Source of the DNA: Rhabdophis nuchalis
Lineage: Eukaryota; Chordata; Lepidosauria; Squamata; Natricidae
Length of the DNA stretch: 64,000 nt
Direction of reading: 5' to 3'
NCBI GenBank assembly: GCA_039707465.1
Contig: CM077643.1
Span: 374,269,419-374,333,418, forward strand
Below, piece after piece: positions 20,700 through 31,737 of the stretch. Both the position numbers and the translations under genes were made by a program. A model generated the notes under the pieces. The model was not told the origin of the DNA, ran no database searches, and was given only the letters and a program-made list of their open reading frames with translations. Each line of letters opens with the position of its first letter. Position 1 is the stretch's first letter.

Positions 20700-22075
20700 T
20701 CTCCTCACATCCTATCAACTGCTAACACTGCGTTATACTAGGCCATAATGTGTTGGTGCACATTATACACACATTTGTGCAACTTTGCTTTATGCTTAGC
20801 ATGTTGTGTTACTTTAGTCTGTATATGTTCACTTTTTAATAAACTTTCTTGCCTGAACTGAAAAATCTAAATAATTTTTGTTCTTTCAGTTAAAGATGTA
20901 ATCAAATAAAAAAAAACTTCAAGAATATATCAGATTGTTCTGATTATTAACAACTCAAAATAAACTACTAAGGAAAGACAGTTCTATGAAAGAAGAATTT
21001 GCTTTTTCAAAAGGTATCTTTGAAATCTCTCACAAGAATCTGAATAAATAGTTATTTAACAGGGCCAGAAAAATACCTACACCTTGGACAGCACCAACAA
21101 AATAGCTGTGCAGAATGAAAGTTTGCAATGTTGCAAGTGTGTGGGATCAAAATCCCCAAAACTTTCTCACAAACCCAATAATACAGGGCCTCTAAAATTG
21201 GAGTCTGCCAGAAATAGCCAGCCATAAGCCATTCATACCAAATGACATAGTTTTCTCATCCTTTGCCCAAAGATTCCTCGGAAGGATGAATTAAATATTA
21301 GGCTCTTTGTATCTTGGTTTTCTCTCACTGATTGTCTACCTTAGTTTCCTCTCACTGATATCCCATTCTTGTCTATTGCAGACTGATTTTCCCTCAGCTT
21401 CTCTTTATCTCTTCAGGATTACCTAAAGTTAAGCATAGATGTTTTGTGTTGAGTAAAAAGTCATTTTTAGGGCAGACATTTTGTCTTTTGGTTCTAATAC
21501 CTAGAAATAAGGCTGAAGGTGAAAAGGATGGAACACCTTAAGAACAGTAAATGCCCAGAAAGTCAGCCTCCTCTTCAAGCATTATATGAAGATAACTTTT
21601 TAAAAGCTTTATTGCAGTGAAATCTTTCCTTTTCTTTCTTCTCCCCATTCTCTGGTCCCTTCACTAGGGTTTTTTCCCCAGGAACTACAGGCACTTCTAA
21701 TACAGAAAAATTATATTGCAGGAGATGGTGCATCTTATTATCTTACAACTACATCTAAGGGTTACCAGATTCCCCAGATGTTTCTGATCCTGAAAGCATT
21801 AATGCATCCTCTTCCTATTAACTGAATCCCTCCAGTTTCCTAGCTACTCAAGACACGATCATTTGGTCCTAGACACAAAGATGCCATAATTTGGCTGTCA
21901 GAAGCAGAGTTCTCCAGGTTCCTTCTGCATAGGAAGAAACAAGGCACAGTTATGACAAATTGAGAAGTGGACAGCAACTCACTATTTGGATCTATCTTTC
22001 AGGATAGAGAATTATTACTTATTTTCTATGTATAAGGATGGGTTGGTGAGACAGCCTTGGTGACTCTGGCTACCT
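20700..22075. other. No feature recognised
   Basis: AT-rich, probably unique sequence. I see no coding or repeat signal. Confidence 0.5.
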
Positions 22076-22080
22076 TTCCT

Positions 22081-22140
22081 ACACACACACAGACAGACAC
22101 ATAGAGAGAGGGAGAGAGGGAGAGAGAGACATACAGTACA
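22081..22140. repeat. (AC)n/(AG)n compound tract
   Basis: Short ACAC, AGAC and AGAG runs in succession. Confidence 0.85.
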
Positions 22141-22144
22141 TAGA

Positions 22145-22635
22145 GAGTTATTTTGGGATTTGCTCACTGTTTTTAATCCATGTGTCTATAATGTTGAACT
22201 GACATTGAAAGTAGACAATGAATGAAGCAAAGTTGAATAGTTGGGCTAAGGAACAGGTAAGCATTTTAACTGGTGTCAGATGCTCCAGAAAGAAGGGAGT
22301 GCTACTATTAATTGTTTCACTGCTATAACATAAGTAGTAATCTAAAAACCAGCCAAATGAGATCAGAGGATTCATATCTACACGAACTATACCTGATTTA
22401 ATGACTTTCAGGTGTGTTAGACTTCAATTCTCATTATTTAGTCTTCAGGCACACTAACTAAGGATTCTGAAAGATGATGCCGTTTGTATTTGGACACTTT
22501 CAGATTCAACCATTTAAATTGTTTTATTCAAAGGATTTAAATATGCCAGATTATGGATTGATCCATATTTCGTTCAAGAATGGATGGAGGCCACGATACT
22601 GAAACTTAATTCAGGCAAGTTAACCTGTATTGTCA
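22145..22635. other. No feature recognised
   Basis: Probably unique sequence. The 75-aa minus-strand ORF at 22148-22375 has no recognisable domain. Confidence 0.45.
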
Positions 22636-22639
22636 GGTT

Positions 22640-22732
22640 CTTAATAGTTTTTAATTTCACCTGTACACCGCCCCGAGTCCCTTCGGGGAGAGGGGGCGGT
22701 CTAGAAATCCAATAAAATGAAATAAATAACAC
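22640..22732 (+). mobile_element. L2 LINE 3' terminus only
   Basis: The text ACCGCCCCGAGTCCCTTCGG, the following GAGAGGGGGCGGT box and a short AAATAAA tail are the last ~90 bp of L2, a severe 5' truncation. Confidence 0.8.
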
Positions 22733-22763
22733 ACCTTGATTATCCAGGTGAAGTACTATAAAC

Positions 22764-23032
22764 CAGGAGTCCCCAACCTTTTTTGCGCCAGGGACCGGTT
22801 TCATTTTAAAGAAAATTCTGCGGACCAGCTGGCGTAGAGGAGCGGGGAGAGGGGAGGGGGAACAGGCGGTGCAATGGCACGAACAGCCGCGCCTGCGCTC
22901 TCCCGCATCTGGCACACGCTCTGCCCAGGGGGCTGCCCCCTCCTCCCTCCTCCTCCTCTCCGGCTCTGCGGCCCGGTTCCTATCAAGCCATGGACCGGCA
23001 CCGGTCCACGGCCCGGGGGTTGGGGACCCCTG
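22764..23032. mobile_element. Non-autonomous hAT element, perfect 8-bp TSD
   Basis: It starts CAGGAGTCCCCAACC and ends GGTTGGGGACCCCTG, flanked on both sides by ctataaac (22756-22763 and 23033-23040). The interior is GC-rich. The 113-aa and 66-aa minus-strand ORFs across it are incidental. Confidence 0.92.
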
Positions 23033-23044
23033 CTATAAACTGTA

Positions 23045-23615
23045 GTTCCCTGGAATAACTTTAATCTGACTGTTGGGTTCCTTAACTCATCCCTTTCTCT
23101 GAATGCTTAGGTATCTCTAGTTGCTAAGAGTGTCTTTTATCGGTTTTAGCAGATATTACACTTTCACCTTTTCCAGCAGAGAACAAATTTAGCACCAGCT
23201 TTTGGGCTTCAGTTGTTATAACATACTTTGTATGGAGCTGGTTTTGAAGAAATGCTGGGAACTTCAGCAAGATCTAAAATGAAGCAAGCACATTTTTATG
23301 TGACAAACCTCGCAGCATGTAACTTCCATTCTAACAGAAACTCCCAATAGATTTCCATTTTGGAGCAAGTGTGAAGTTTTAAAAGTTCAGTGGCTTAGGA
23401 CCAGGTTACCTTAGACATAGCTTACTTGGAAATTAAAGTCAATCTCAGCAGCCATATTTTTGCAGACACCTCAGAAAGTTCAGTGAAGGTCTTCCCTGTG
23501 ATGTTGTCAAGAGACTAAAATGGCCTTCTATTTTAAACTGATCAGCTTCCGTTTGGCAAGTGTTTCACCAAATTCTTACAATAGTTCAACATGTAGTTTT
23601 TCATATGTAGTATTG
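23045..23615. other. No feature recognised
   Basis: Probably unique AT-rich sequence. Confidence 0.5.
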
Positions 23616-23619
23616 TTGC

Positions 23620-23695
23620 TTTATTAGCTGCTCAGAGTTATCTTGTAGGGTAGATGAGCAGGATAAAAATATAATATAATAAAATATTATTCATT
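23620..23695 (+). mobile_element. Short LINE-like 3' end
   Basis: GCTGCTCAGAGTTATCTTG followed by a GGATAAAAATATAAT tail resembles the insertion at 57543-57604. Both look like truncated 3' ends of one retroposon family. Confidence 0.45.
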
Positions 23696-24086
23696 TTAGC
23701 ATGTAACATCATTTGTTTCTACTACTATCATTATATTTAATTTTGCTTTGCCATAAGTGTTGGTCATATTTAGTTACAGCTTTAAAATATAGCAATATTT
23801 CACTGAACATTTTAAAAATTATGTGGGGCACAGGTTAAGGTTTTTCTCACATTCTTTTTTTCCCCTTCCCTCAAATGGTTAATGGCCTTTTTTTGGTAGA
23901 ATGTGATAATATCTGTTTTTTGTTTGGGCTGAAGTACTCTGTCTGCTTTTGCCAATTAAATGATGTTGTTTGTTTGTTTCCATAGCTTATTGCTGATATA
24001 TTTCTGAACCTTCATTTTTGTGGAGATCTCATTAAAAGCCACCAGTCCACAAAATGTGGAATTTAGGGGTTTTTTAAAATTGGAAT

Positions 24087-24645
24087 TACTAGCTGGATAC
24101 CCATGCTTCACTACAAAACTATGTAATCGGGCTTGATAAATTGACACTTAAAGCAGGGTAGGGCTCAAGGGGAGGCAGCTGGACTTTCCTCCCCTTTGGT
24201 GAGGTACCAATGTTTAGTACTGTAAGAAGCCCAGACTGCTCCTGAGTGAAGGAGTGGAACATCTGCCAGTTTAAACTGAGGTAACAGAATGTGAGACAAC
24301 TGGCAGTTGGAACAGAGTTCTTTTCAGGTGGGGAGGGGGAGTAGAATGTCTAAAATTTCAGCCCACAGGCCAGATAAGTCATATGTTGGCAATGCCTACG
24401 CCCAGTTTAATGAAGGGATAGCATCAGAACATGTTACTATAGTATAAGGCAACTGGCAGTTATAAGAAATACTGATGATGTGATGGTCATTTTGAAAAAT
24501 CCTTTCTTAGCGAGCACCCAGATGCCAAGAGGAACAGACGTGCCCAATTTCAGGTTTGTAGGCTTTGCAGTTCTGGAGATTTCATGAGTGAGTTGTATTT
24601 GGCTTCATACAACTCACTCAAATACATACATACATACGCTTTCAA
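24087..24645. mobile_element. Unclassified interspersed repeat beginning ACTAGC
   Basis: The start ACTAGCTGGATACCCATGC parallels the start of the repeat at 38364. The later text AATTTCAGGTTTGTAGGC, then GGAGATTTCATGAG, parallels the region at 39028-39075 there. No ORF is present. It ends near an (ATAC)n run at 24626-24640. The family is unknown to me. Confidence 0.5.
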
Positions 24646-24919
24646 AATGTTGGGGGAGGGAAATCTGTGTTTATTGTATATAATTATTTGTTAGTCATTA
24701 CTTATAATAGTTACAGTACAGTTTAGTCCATGTTACTAAGTTTTTAGTATGCCACTGTAATTGCAACAAGAACTAGAAGATTCAGTCTTCCATTAATATT
24801 TATCTAAGAAACAACATGATTCAGGTAGCATGTTTGCATTATTGTTATTATTCATATGATCATCCAAAATATCTTGGGATGGAACTGCTCAAGTATTCTT
24901 CTGGAGGAATTCCCACCCC

Positions 24920-25110
24920 TGCTGGAAGCAGGCTGGCAGTCAATGCAGTTCACAGAGAAAAGGTGTTATGTATGCTATCCTTGGGGTTGACATAACTGTC
25001 CATGCTCACTCAGACCAGTTAGAACTTCCGGATGCTCTTCAAGGGTGACCTCAAGTAGAGCGTATTACACTAATCCACTCTGGAACTGATTCAGAGCATG
25101 ATTGGTTGGT
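24920..25110 (-). pseudogene. Very old L2 LINE fragment
   Basis: Diverged antisense L2 text can be aligned by eye to 27860-28050: GCTGGCAGTCAATGCAG, then CTTCCGGATGCTCTTCAAG, then TTACACTAATCCACTCTGG. It corresponds to the end of the RT domain. There is no open frame. Confidence 0.55.
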
Positions 25111-25114
25111 TTCT

Positions 25115-25980
25115 GGGCACACAGAGAAAAGAGTAGAACCATTATAGAACTATTACTTCAGGGGAGGAAGAGTAAAATGTGAGAAAGAGACTCAGAATAA
25201 CTCTGCCTTAATTATGCCAGGTATAAGTTGATCTGGAGAATTGCTTTGGCAGCCTCACAAAATTCTGTCACATTATGTTACTCTACTAGCAATCAAGATT
25301 GTTCCAGAAATCCAAATAGTCCTTGTTTTGTGAGGTTCCCAATTTTCAAGGATGTGACACACAACAACCCCCTCCCCTTATCATATTGCTATAAAAAGAT
25401 AAGAAAAACTGTGCAGATTAGATAAAAGGTCAATCTAGTGACTAGATTGTAGTCAAATAAAATGCTTTGGGAAGCCCAGAAGCTAGGCCTAAAGGCAATA
25501 GATCTCTACAGCTATTGCTCCCCATCAGGTGGTATTCAGCTGCAAGCTAGTACTCATTGCTAGTATTATCCTCTATTAGTTTAGTCCTGTTTTGAACAGC
25601 AAATGACTGGGCACCTAGAATTGTGGGTATATTGAGATTGGAGAGCTGTCATTAAAGGCCTTTGGGTGTTGTACTTGGGGATTCTTGGAACAAAGGAATT
25701 AGGAATAACCCCATTAACCTAATCAATAAAAGCAAGAGGGACATGTGGAAGAGGAGGATGTACAAGTCTATTTTTACAAATCAGACTTGCTTAGGCCGGC
25801 AAACTATTGTGTCAATTATATTGGAGGTACAGCAATGGCGAGGTAACAAAAAGAGAGTTTAATTGCTGAGGAAAATGTAAGTTACATAAAATCAAGGATA
25901 AACAGTTCTCCAAGGAAGCAGTTCTAAATCTTATGAGATGGTTCTGGATTACCCCTCTCTTGCCCCATTCCCCACAACTT
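25115..25980. other. No feature recognised
   Basis: Probably unique sequence up to the L2 tail at 25985. Short ORFs at 25228 and 25662 have no recognisable domain. Confidence 0.5.
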
Positions 25981-26126
25981 GTGTTTGGATTTAGGATTTA
26001 GGATTTATTTAAATTATATACCGCTCCCTTTCCCAAAAAGGGACTCGGGGCGGTGCACAGGAAATTAAAAAATCATATAAAAACAAGACAATATACAAAA
26101 TATAAAATCAAATTAAATTATAATTA

Positions 26127-27393
26127 TATCAGCCTGACCTCAATACCAGGAAAGATTCTGGAAAAGATAATTAAACAACAAATAAGTGAACACCTAGAAG
26201 CAAACAAAGTAATAGCCAAAAGCCAATATGGGTTTGTCAAAAACAGATCATGCCAGACGAATCTAATTGCATTCTTTGACAAAGTAACAAAATCAGTGGA
26301 CCAGAGGAATGCTGTTGATATAATTTACCTGGACTTCAGTAAGGCATTTGATAAAGTAGACCATAACCTACTATTAGATAAAGTAGAAAATTGTGGGTTA
26401 GACAGCAGCACCACCAAATGGATTCGCAACTGGCTGACCAACCGCACTCAACGTGTAGTCCTCAATGGAACTGCATCTACATGGAAGGAAGTATGCAGTG
26501 GAGTCCCCCAAGGCTCTGTTTTAGGCCCAGTACTCTTTAACATCTTCATCAACGATTTGGATGAGGGGATAAATGGGGAACTCATCAAATTCGCAGACGA
26601 CACCAAGCTGGCAGGAATAGCCAACACTCCAGAAGATAGGCTTAAGATACAGAAGGATCTAGACAAACTTGAACATTGGGCACTGTCTAATAAAATGAAA
26701 TTCAATTGTGAAAAAAGTAAGGTCCTACATATAGGCAAGAAAAACCAAATGCACAAGTACAGTATAGGTGGTACCTTGCTCAATAGTAGCAACTGTGAGA
26801 GGGATCTCGGAATCCTAGTGGACAACCATTTAAATATGAGCCAGCAGTGTGCAGCAGCTGCCAAAAAAGCCAACACAGTTCTAGGCTGCATCAACAGAGG
26901 GATAGAATCTAGATCGCGTGAAGTGTTAATGCCACTGTATAGTGCCTTGGTAAGGCCACACTTGGAATACTGCATACAGTTTTGGTCGCCACGATGTAGA
27001 AAAGACGTGGAGACTCTGGAAAGAGTGCAAAGAAGAGCAACCAAGATGATTAGAGGACTGGAGACTAAGACATATGAAGAACGGCTGCAGGAGCTGGGTA
27101 TGTCTAGTTTGATGAAGAGAAGGACCAGGGGAGACATGATAGCAGTGTTCCGATATCTCAGAGGGTGCCACAAAGAAGAGGGAGTCAAACTTTTCTCCAA
27201 GGCACCTGGGGGCAGGACAAGGAGCAATGGGTGGAAACTAACCAAGGAGAGAAGCAACTTAGAACTAAGGAGAAATTTCCTAACAGTAAGAACAATTAAC
27301 CTCTGGAACAGCTTGCCTCCAGCAATTGTGAATGCCCCAACCCTGGAAGTCTTTAAAAAGATGTTAGACAGCCATTTGTCTGAAATGGTATAA
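26127..27393 (+). CDS. CR1 LINE reverse transcriptase (5'-truncated, frame open)
   Basis: The open frame encodes a CR1-type RT without its endonuclease. Motifs in order are ISLTSIPGKILEKII (RT 0-1), SQYGFVKNRSCQTN, YLDFSKAFDKVDH (motif A with catalytic Asp), SGVPQGSVLGPVLF (motif B), KFADDTKLAG (motif C, the FADD usual for CR1), NCEKSKVLHIG (D), RDLGILV (E), and the C-terminal YEERLQELGMSSLMKRRTRG. It acts in target-primed reverse transcription in LINE RNPs. The ORF can be traced upstream to an ATG at 26053, but residues before ISLT come from the surrounding L2 3' UTR, so that ATG is not a CR1 start. No stops or frameshifts occur in the CR1 part. It is 5'-truncated and therefore not autonomous. 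Confidence 0.92.
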
Positions 27394-27470
27394 CGTTCCT
27401 GCCCATGCAGGGGGTTGGACTAGAAGACCTACAAGGTCCCTTCCAACTCTGCTATTGTATTGTATTGTAT
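26127..27470 (+). mobile_element. Young CR1 LINE insertion
   Basis: This holds the RT frame above, a short 3' UTR (GGTTGGACTAGAAGACC, then CCTTCCAACTCTGC) and the tail (TATTG)n at 27453-27470. The copy at 60731-61771 is nearly identical (about eight amino-acid differences over 278 residues), and a third begins at 63714. No clear target duplication was found. Confidence 0.92.
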
Positions 27471-27559
27471 AACCCTGTGCTAAAAATTTACAATAAATTA
27501 AGACTATTCCCCTTAAAAACCAATTAAAATAATTTGATATAGGGCTAAAGGCTAGGTAG

Positions 27560-30106
27560 TTAGGCCAGGCCGGCCTGTTGGAAAAAGTAGGTCTTGAGTT
27601 TCAGATGGAAAGAACGGAGGTCCGTGGTCATTCTAAGTTCGGGGGGTAGGTCGTTCCAGAGGGTTGGGCCCACCACAGAGAAGGCCCTTCCCCTGGGCAT
27701 CGTCGGCAGGCATTGCCTAGTGGACAGCACCCGGAGAGGTCCCTCTCTGTGGGAGCGAATTGGCCGCAGGGATGTGTGGGGTAGGATGCGATCCCGTAGA
27801 TAACTAGGTCCCATGCCATGGAGCGCTTTAAAGATGATAATCAGCACCTTGAAGCGCACCCGAAAGGCCACAGGCAGCCAGTGCAGCTCACGCAAGAGCG
27901 GTGTTACATGGGAGCACCTAGGGGCTCCCATAATTGCTCACGCGGCTGCATTCTGGACTAACTGCAGTCTTCGGGTGCACCTCAAGGGGAGCCCCATGTA
28001 GAGACCATTGCAGTAGTCCAGACGGGATGTCACGAGCGCATGAGTGACTGTGCGAAGGGCGTTCCGGTCCAATAAGGGCCGCAACTGATGAACCAGGTGA
28101 ACCTGGTAGAACGCCCCCCTGGCCACGGTCGTCAAATGGTCTTCTAACGACAGCCTGGTATCCAGGAGGACGCCTAAGTTGCAAGCCCTATCCACGGGGG
28201 CTAGGTGTTTGCCCCCTATGGCCAGTGATGGCATCAACTGGTTGTACCGGGATGCTGGAAACCACAGCCACTCGGTCTTGGACAGGTTGAGTCTGAGTCT
28301 GTTCCTTCCCATCCAGATCCGCACGGCTTCCAGACACCGGGACATCACTTCAACGGCATCGTTGGGGTGGTTTGGGGTAGATATGTACAGCTGAGTATCA
28401 TCAGCGTACAGATGGTACTCTACCTCAAAATCATGGATGATCTCACCCAGCGGCTTCATATATGTGTTGAACAGGAGAGGCGAGAGGACCGACCCCTGAG
28501 GCACCCCACAAGTGAGTGGTCTCGAGGTCGACCTCTGCCCTCCTGCCAACACAAATTGCGATCGACCGGAGAGGTAGGAGGAGAACCACCGTAAAACGGT
28601 GCCCCTCACCCCCAACCCCTCCAGTCGATGCAATAGGATACCATGGTCGATGGTATCAAAAGCCACTGAGAGGTCTAATAGGACCAGGATGGAGGAACAA
28701 CCCCCATCTCTGGCCCTCCAGAGATCATCTACCAACGCGACCAATGCCGTCTCGGTGCTGTGACCGGGCTGGAAGCCGGACTGGCGCGGGTCCAGATAAT
28801 CAATTTCCTCCAGGTGACGGGGAAACTGTTGTGCCACCACACTCTCTACAACCTTCGCCAAAAAGTGAAGGTTGGAGACTGGACGGTAATTTACCAACAA
28901 TGCTGGGTCCAGGGAAGGCTTCTTGAGGAGGGGCCTCACCACCGCCTCTTTCAAGACGGTCGGCAAGAACCCCTCACTCAAAGAAGCATTCACAACTTCC
29001 TGGAGCCAGCCTCGTGTAACCTCCCAGGATGCCAGTACAAGCCAGGAGGAACACGGGTCCAATAAACATGTGGTGGCTCGCAGTCGCCCACGTAACCTGT
29101 CCATATCGTCGGAAGTAACAGAGTCAAACTCCTCCCACAAAGATGTCTCAAGACATGCGTCTGATAATCCCTCCAGACCACAGTCGGTGGAGGCCAGTTC
29201 GCTCCGGATCTGAGCGATTTTCTCCTGCAGATATTCTCCAAATTCCTCTGCTCTACCCTGCAGAGGGACTTCCCGCTGCCTCTGTTGAAGAAGGGAGCGG
29301 GTCACCCTGAACAGGGCGGCAGGGCGGTTATCTGCGGATGCGATAAGAGTGGCACAATAATGACGTTTGGCCACCCTTATCGCCACAAGGTAAGTCCTCA
29401 ACTGGGCTCTTGCCTGTGTTCGGTCAGATTCGGACCGAGTGGACCTCCATCTGCTCTCTAGGCGTCTCTTGCGGCGTTTCATCACCCTCAGCTCCTCGGT
29501 GAACCAAGGAGCCTGGGTGGCTCGTCGCCGCACGAGAGGCCGCAAGGGCGGGACCCAATCCAAGGCCCCAGCGGCCGCAACACTCCATGCGGCCACAAGG
29601 TCCTCCGTCGGGGCGCGGGTCAGGGCCGCAGGTAATGGCCCAAGCTCCGTCTGGAACCTATCGGGATCCATCAGGAGCCTGGGGTGGAACCACTTAGGAA
29701 TATCTGATTCTGCCTCCCCGCGGTGGGGTATGGCGGTTGGAAAGTCGAGCCGGAGAAGTGAGTGATCTGACCATGACAGGGGTATGATGGCTAACTCCCC
29801 TACTCCCAGATCACTCATCCACTGGCCAGAGACAAAAATTAAATCCAGCATGTGTCCTCTCTCATGTATGGGGCCCTGAATTACCTGGGTCAGGTCCATG
29901 GCCGTCATGGAGGCCATGAACTCCCGGGCAACCTGGGTTGATTCGCCTACCGATGGCAAGTTAAAGTCCCCCAAGACTACAAGTCTGGGGGTCTCAACCG
30001 CCACCTCGGCAACCAGCTCGAGGAGCTCGGGCAGGGCTGCTGATACGTAGTGGGGAGCCAGGTACACAATCAGCAAGCCCAACTGCCTCCCTAGGCCCCA
30101 TTTCAC
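27560..30106 (-). pseudogene. L2 LINE ORF2, endonuclease C-terminus plus reverse transcriptase
   Basis: From 30106 leftwards: endonuclease motifs LVVLGDFNLPS and SWSDHSLLRL, then RT with LLVNYRPVSNLHFLAKVVES, SGFQPGHSTETALVALV, LVLLDLSVAFDTIDH (motif A), CGVPQGSVLSPLLF (motif B), LYADDTQLYIS (motif C), NLSKTEWLWF and CNLGVLLD. The frame stops at TGA 27938-27940, just after LQLVQNAAA. The stop is in frame with the C-terminal segment that continues from 27937 to 27560 (TPLLRELHWLPVAFRVRFKV, then LWNDLPPELR). A CGA-to-TGA CpG change explains it. The upstream endonuclease start is in another frame (see 30103-30369). Confidence 0.9.
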
Positions 30107-30369
30107 GTAGAGGGGCCGGTGATCTGTGACACAGTGGTCTCTCTCGGCTCAAGACTTTCCCTAACAATAACCGCCACCTCCCCACCCTTGTCTAGGGCCC
30201 GCGGTTGATGAAATGCACGGTAACCTGGTGGGCACATTTCCACGAGAGGTAACCCCCCCTCGTGGCCCAACCAGGTCTCTGTAATCCCCACCAGGTCCGG
30301 CTCCCCCTCTGACACAAGGTCATTAATGGGGGCTTTGTTGACCACAGATCTGGCATTACATAACATCAA
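30103..30369 (-). pseudogene. L2 LINE ORF2, endonuclease N-terminus (frameshifted)
   Basis: The 88-residue frame MLCNARSVVNKAPINDLV and PDLVGITETWLG is the start of an apurinic-type (APE) LINE endonuclease; the Glu of TETWL is the usual metal-binding residue. A single frameshift between about 30105 and 30160 separates it from the rest of the ORF. Coding may extend further upstream into 30370-30500. Confidence 0.85.
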
Positions 30370-30689
30370 CCTAGGGCCCCGGCTCTGTGAACCCTGACCA
30401 CCTAGCTCTTGGGGGGAGCTCAGGGGGTTGGGTCACGCAACCGCCTGTAACCAGCGGCTGCGCTCCCCAACCCGATGGTAAGTTGCCTGTCTCCTATCGC
30501 CCTACCCCTCCCTACGACCGTACTGATTGCAGAACCCTCTACTAGGTCGACCCGAGTTTCCCCCCCCCCTTATCGGACCCGTCCATTGCTCTATTTGTTC
30601 CGTCAACCGGTTTGGTATACTGATCACTGAATCCTTGTTCTGGCATGTATAAGTTTCAGCCAAGTTACAACTTCTGTTACACTGCTGTT

Positions 30690-31240
30690 CCGTGAGCTCC
30701 ACTAGCTGCTGATTTGCTTCTGGGTGCACTCAAGGGTGTTAGTTATTATCTATAAAGCCCTGTATGGCATGGGTCCAGGTTATCCGAGAAACCATCTCCT
30801 TCCAATGTGCCTGGATCACCCCACCCCCAACCAGCAGAAGAGGCATGCTCATCAGTCTAGGAATTTTGGCTGGCGGGGTCCTAGAGAAGAGCCTTCTCTG
30901 ACATGACTCGAACTTCCTTTGGAACATTTTACCTCCTAGGGTGAAATCTGCTTCCATTCTCCTGACCTTTGATGAAAACCTGGCTCTGCCAGTTGGCTTG
31001 GGGCCCCAGTGGCAGAGAACCACATTGGAAATGGTGGATGGACTAATAGCAGATCCCAACTCACCCCCTGTAAACCTTGTTCCTTCCCTCCCCATCTTTC
31101 TACCTTTAACTATAATTTTTGTTATATACAGTATATTTGTATTGTTTGTTGCTTTTAACTTTGTAAGCCACCTAGAGTCAAATTGTGGTGAAATGGGTGA
31201 CAAATAAAATGATGATGATGGTGGTGGTGGTGATGGTGAT
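30690..31240 (+). pseudogene. Older L2-like LINE 3' end
   Basis: The plus strand reads VLVIIYKALYGMGPGYPRNH, then FGWRGPREEPSLT, a decayed version of the L2 C-terminal segment. Next come a 3' UTR with TTTGTAAGCCACCTAGAG and a (GAT)n/(GGT)n tail at 31211-31238. It differs clearly from the younger L2 copies and may be a separate subfamily. It lies just beyond the 5' end of the large L2. Confidence 0.65.
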
Positions 31241-31244
31241 GCAA

Positions 31245-31735
31245 CTTCTATGCATGTGTATTGTGTGTTCTCTAGCATTTTTGCTAGAGAAGTGAAATTT
31301 GTCATTACAGAAACCTATAATGGGTTGCTTGTAAAAACATTTTGGCCATTTTTCTTCCTTTTCTTTCTCTTTTCTCATGTGAAGCCTATCTAATCTCACT
31401 TTATATACCTTTTCCTTAATCCTAAAGAAATGATACATCAATGTTCTAAAAATGTGGATATATTAATTGTTTTTAACATTCATGAAAAAAGTGATTCCTT
31501 ATAACCAGTATAAATAATATTGACATACAGTCATAATATTGTCAGCAATTACCTAACAACTGTAAATATTCAAAATGCTTCACATATTCCAGTATGTTCC
31601 AATACCATCCAGATGTATGCATTTTAATGAGGGGAATGAAAATTTAACACATCTAAGCAGGATATAAATTATTTGATCTGTTGGCAGTTTCATATGTAGA
31701 ATATTTGCATCTTGAAATATGTCAATTTTTGAACA
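31245..31735. other. No feature recognised
   Basis: AT-rich, probably unique sequence. Confidence 0.5.
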
Positions 31736-31737
31736 TT

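Larger units (their letters stand above)
25985..30540 (-). mobile_element. Nearly complete L2 LINE, split by a CR1
   Basis: The minus-strand element runs from a GC-rich 5' region (about 30540) through endonuclease and RT coding to a 3' UTR and a (TCCTAAA)n-type tail at 25985-26010. A plus-strand CR1 at 26127-27470 interrupts the 3' UTR. The UTR text resumes on both sides (GCACAGGAAATTAAAA near 26056 and AACCCTGTGCTAAAA at 27471). The 5' boundary is judged from the composition change and is approximate. It is the longest and best-preserved LINE in the window. Confidence 0.88.

Noticed and set aside
22574..23001. 113-aa and 66-aa minus-strand ORFs
   Set aside because: They cover the GC-rich hAT element and a L2 tail and have no domain.
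26448..27257. 269-aa minus-strand ORF across the CR1, mirrored at 60938-61747
   Set aside because: It is antisense to the CR1 reverse transcriptase frame and is present in both copies only because the copies are nearly identical. No domain or start context supports it.
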